Source: Candidatus Bipolaricaulota bacterium
GTDB taxonomy: Bacteria > Bipolaricaulota > Bipolaricaulia > UBA7950 > UBA9294
DNA length: 13,034 nucleotides
Reading direction: 5' to 3'
NCBI GenBank assembly: GCA_003979035.1
Contig: RXOA01000047.1
Location: 1 to 13,034, forward strand
Shown here: positions 13,013-13,034 of the stretch, in pieces
How positions within the stretch are numbered: position 1 is the first letter of the stretch
How the letters are laid out: each line of letters starts with the position of its first letter
The notes under the pieces: model-generated
What the model was told of the DNA's origin: nothing
The model's input: only the letters and a program-made list of their open reading frames with translations
The model's database searches: none
Position numbers and translations under genes: made by a program

Positions 13013-13034
13013 CACCTCGGGAGAACGAGAGGTG
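13013..13034 (+). repeat. Inverted repeat just downstream of the reverse transcriptase, cut by the window edge
   Basis: CACCTC (13013-13018) and GAGGTG (13029-13034) are perfect complements around a 10-base loop. The pairing may continue past the window end. An alternative pairing, CCTCG with CGAG-AGG, uses a bulge. There is no T-run in view, so it cannot be called a terminator. It could be a terminator, the start of an RNA element, or a ribosome binding site region for a following gene. Confidence 0.35.

Noticed and set aside
1..13034. CRISPR array, tRNA, rRNA, insertion sequence
   Set aside because: No regularly spaced long repeats, no cloverleaf-like or rRNA-like sequence and no transposase motifs were seen on either strand.

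Overview
The window looks like a chromosomal stretch from a GC-rich, diderm (two-membrane) bacterium. The signs are a LolA-like periplasmic carrier with signal peptide, a probable outer-membrane beta-barrel protein, and a Lol/MacB-type ABC system. The phylum cannot be fixed from the sequence alone. Nearly all genes lie on the minus strand and are tightly packed, and several junctions are four-base ATGA overlaps. The last ~1.8 kb, on the plus strand, is different: it is visibly more AT-rich and carries a reverse transcriptase, so it looks like an acquired accessory (defence) locus.

Layout, left to right. (1) 1-4020, minus strand: a poly-gamma-glutamate type capsule cluster. In transcription order it has a probable outer-membrane beta-barrel protein (4020-2824), a chloramphenicol-acetyltransferase-fold acyltransferase (2795-2076), pgsB (1987-548), pgsC (567-118), and the first 40 codons of a further membrane-anchored or secreted protein that runs off the left edge. 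In pgs loci that position is often held by PgsW. (2) 4102-5663, minus strand: an ECF sigma factor, its putative zinc-binding anti-sigma factor by ATGA overlap, and two small proteins of unknown function. These form one translationally coupled operon that could control genes elsewhere or the envelope genes next door. (3) 5664-6560: mostly sparse sequence, with one convincing 71-residue membrane protein (6338-6123) that has a near-perfect Shine-Dalgarno. (4) 6561-11165, minus strand: a five-gene operon of TetR-family repressor, FtsX/MacB-type permease, LolA-like protein, second permease and LolD-like ATPase. It starts from a good sigma70-type promoter whose -10 box lies inside a 36-bp imperfect palindrome, consistent with autorepression by the TetR protein. 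(5) 11241-13034, plus strand: a non-coding leader with hairpins and a candidate promoter, a 20-codon leader ORF with a strong Shine-Dalgarno, and a 512-residue reverse transcriptase whose ATG overlaps the leader stop (ATGA). An inverted repeat lies at the very end of the window.

The most interesting part is the reverse transcriptase locus. The protein has the catalytic motifs of an RT (TDVTD, GISQGS, YRDD) and a C-terminal region of about 200 residues unlike a group II intron maturase. It best fits the 'unknown group' / Abi / DRT class of antiphage RTs, but the subtype cannot be named from the sequence alone. Such systems often use a nearby structured RNA, so the leader region and the truncated right flank deserve attention. 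Nothing here was tested by database search or RNA folding; family calls rest on motifs, size and context.
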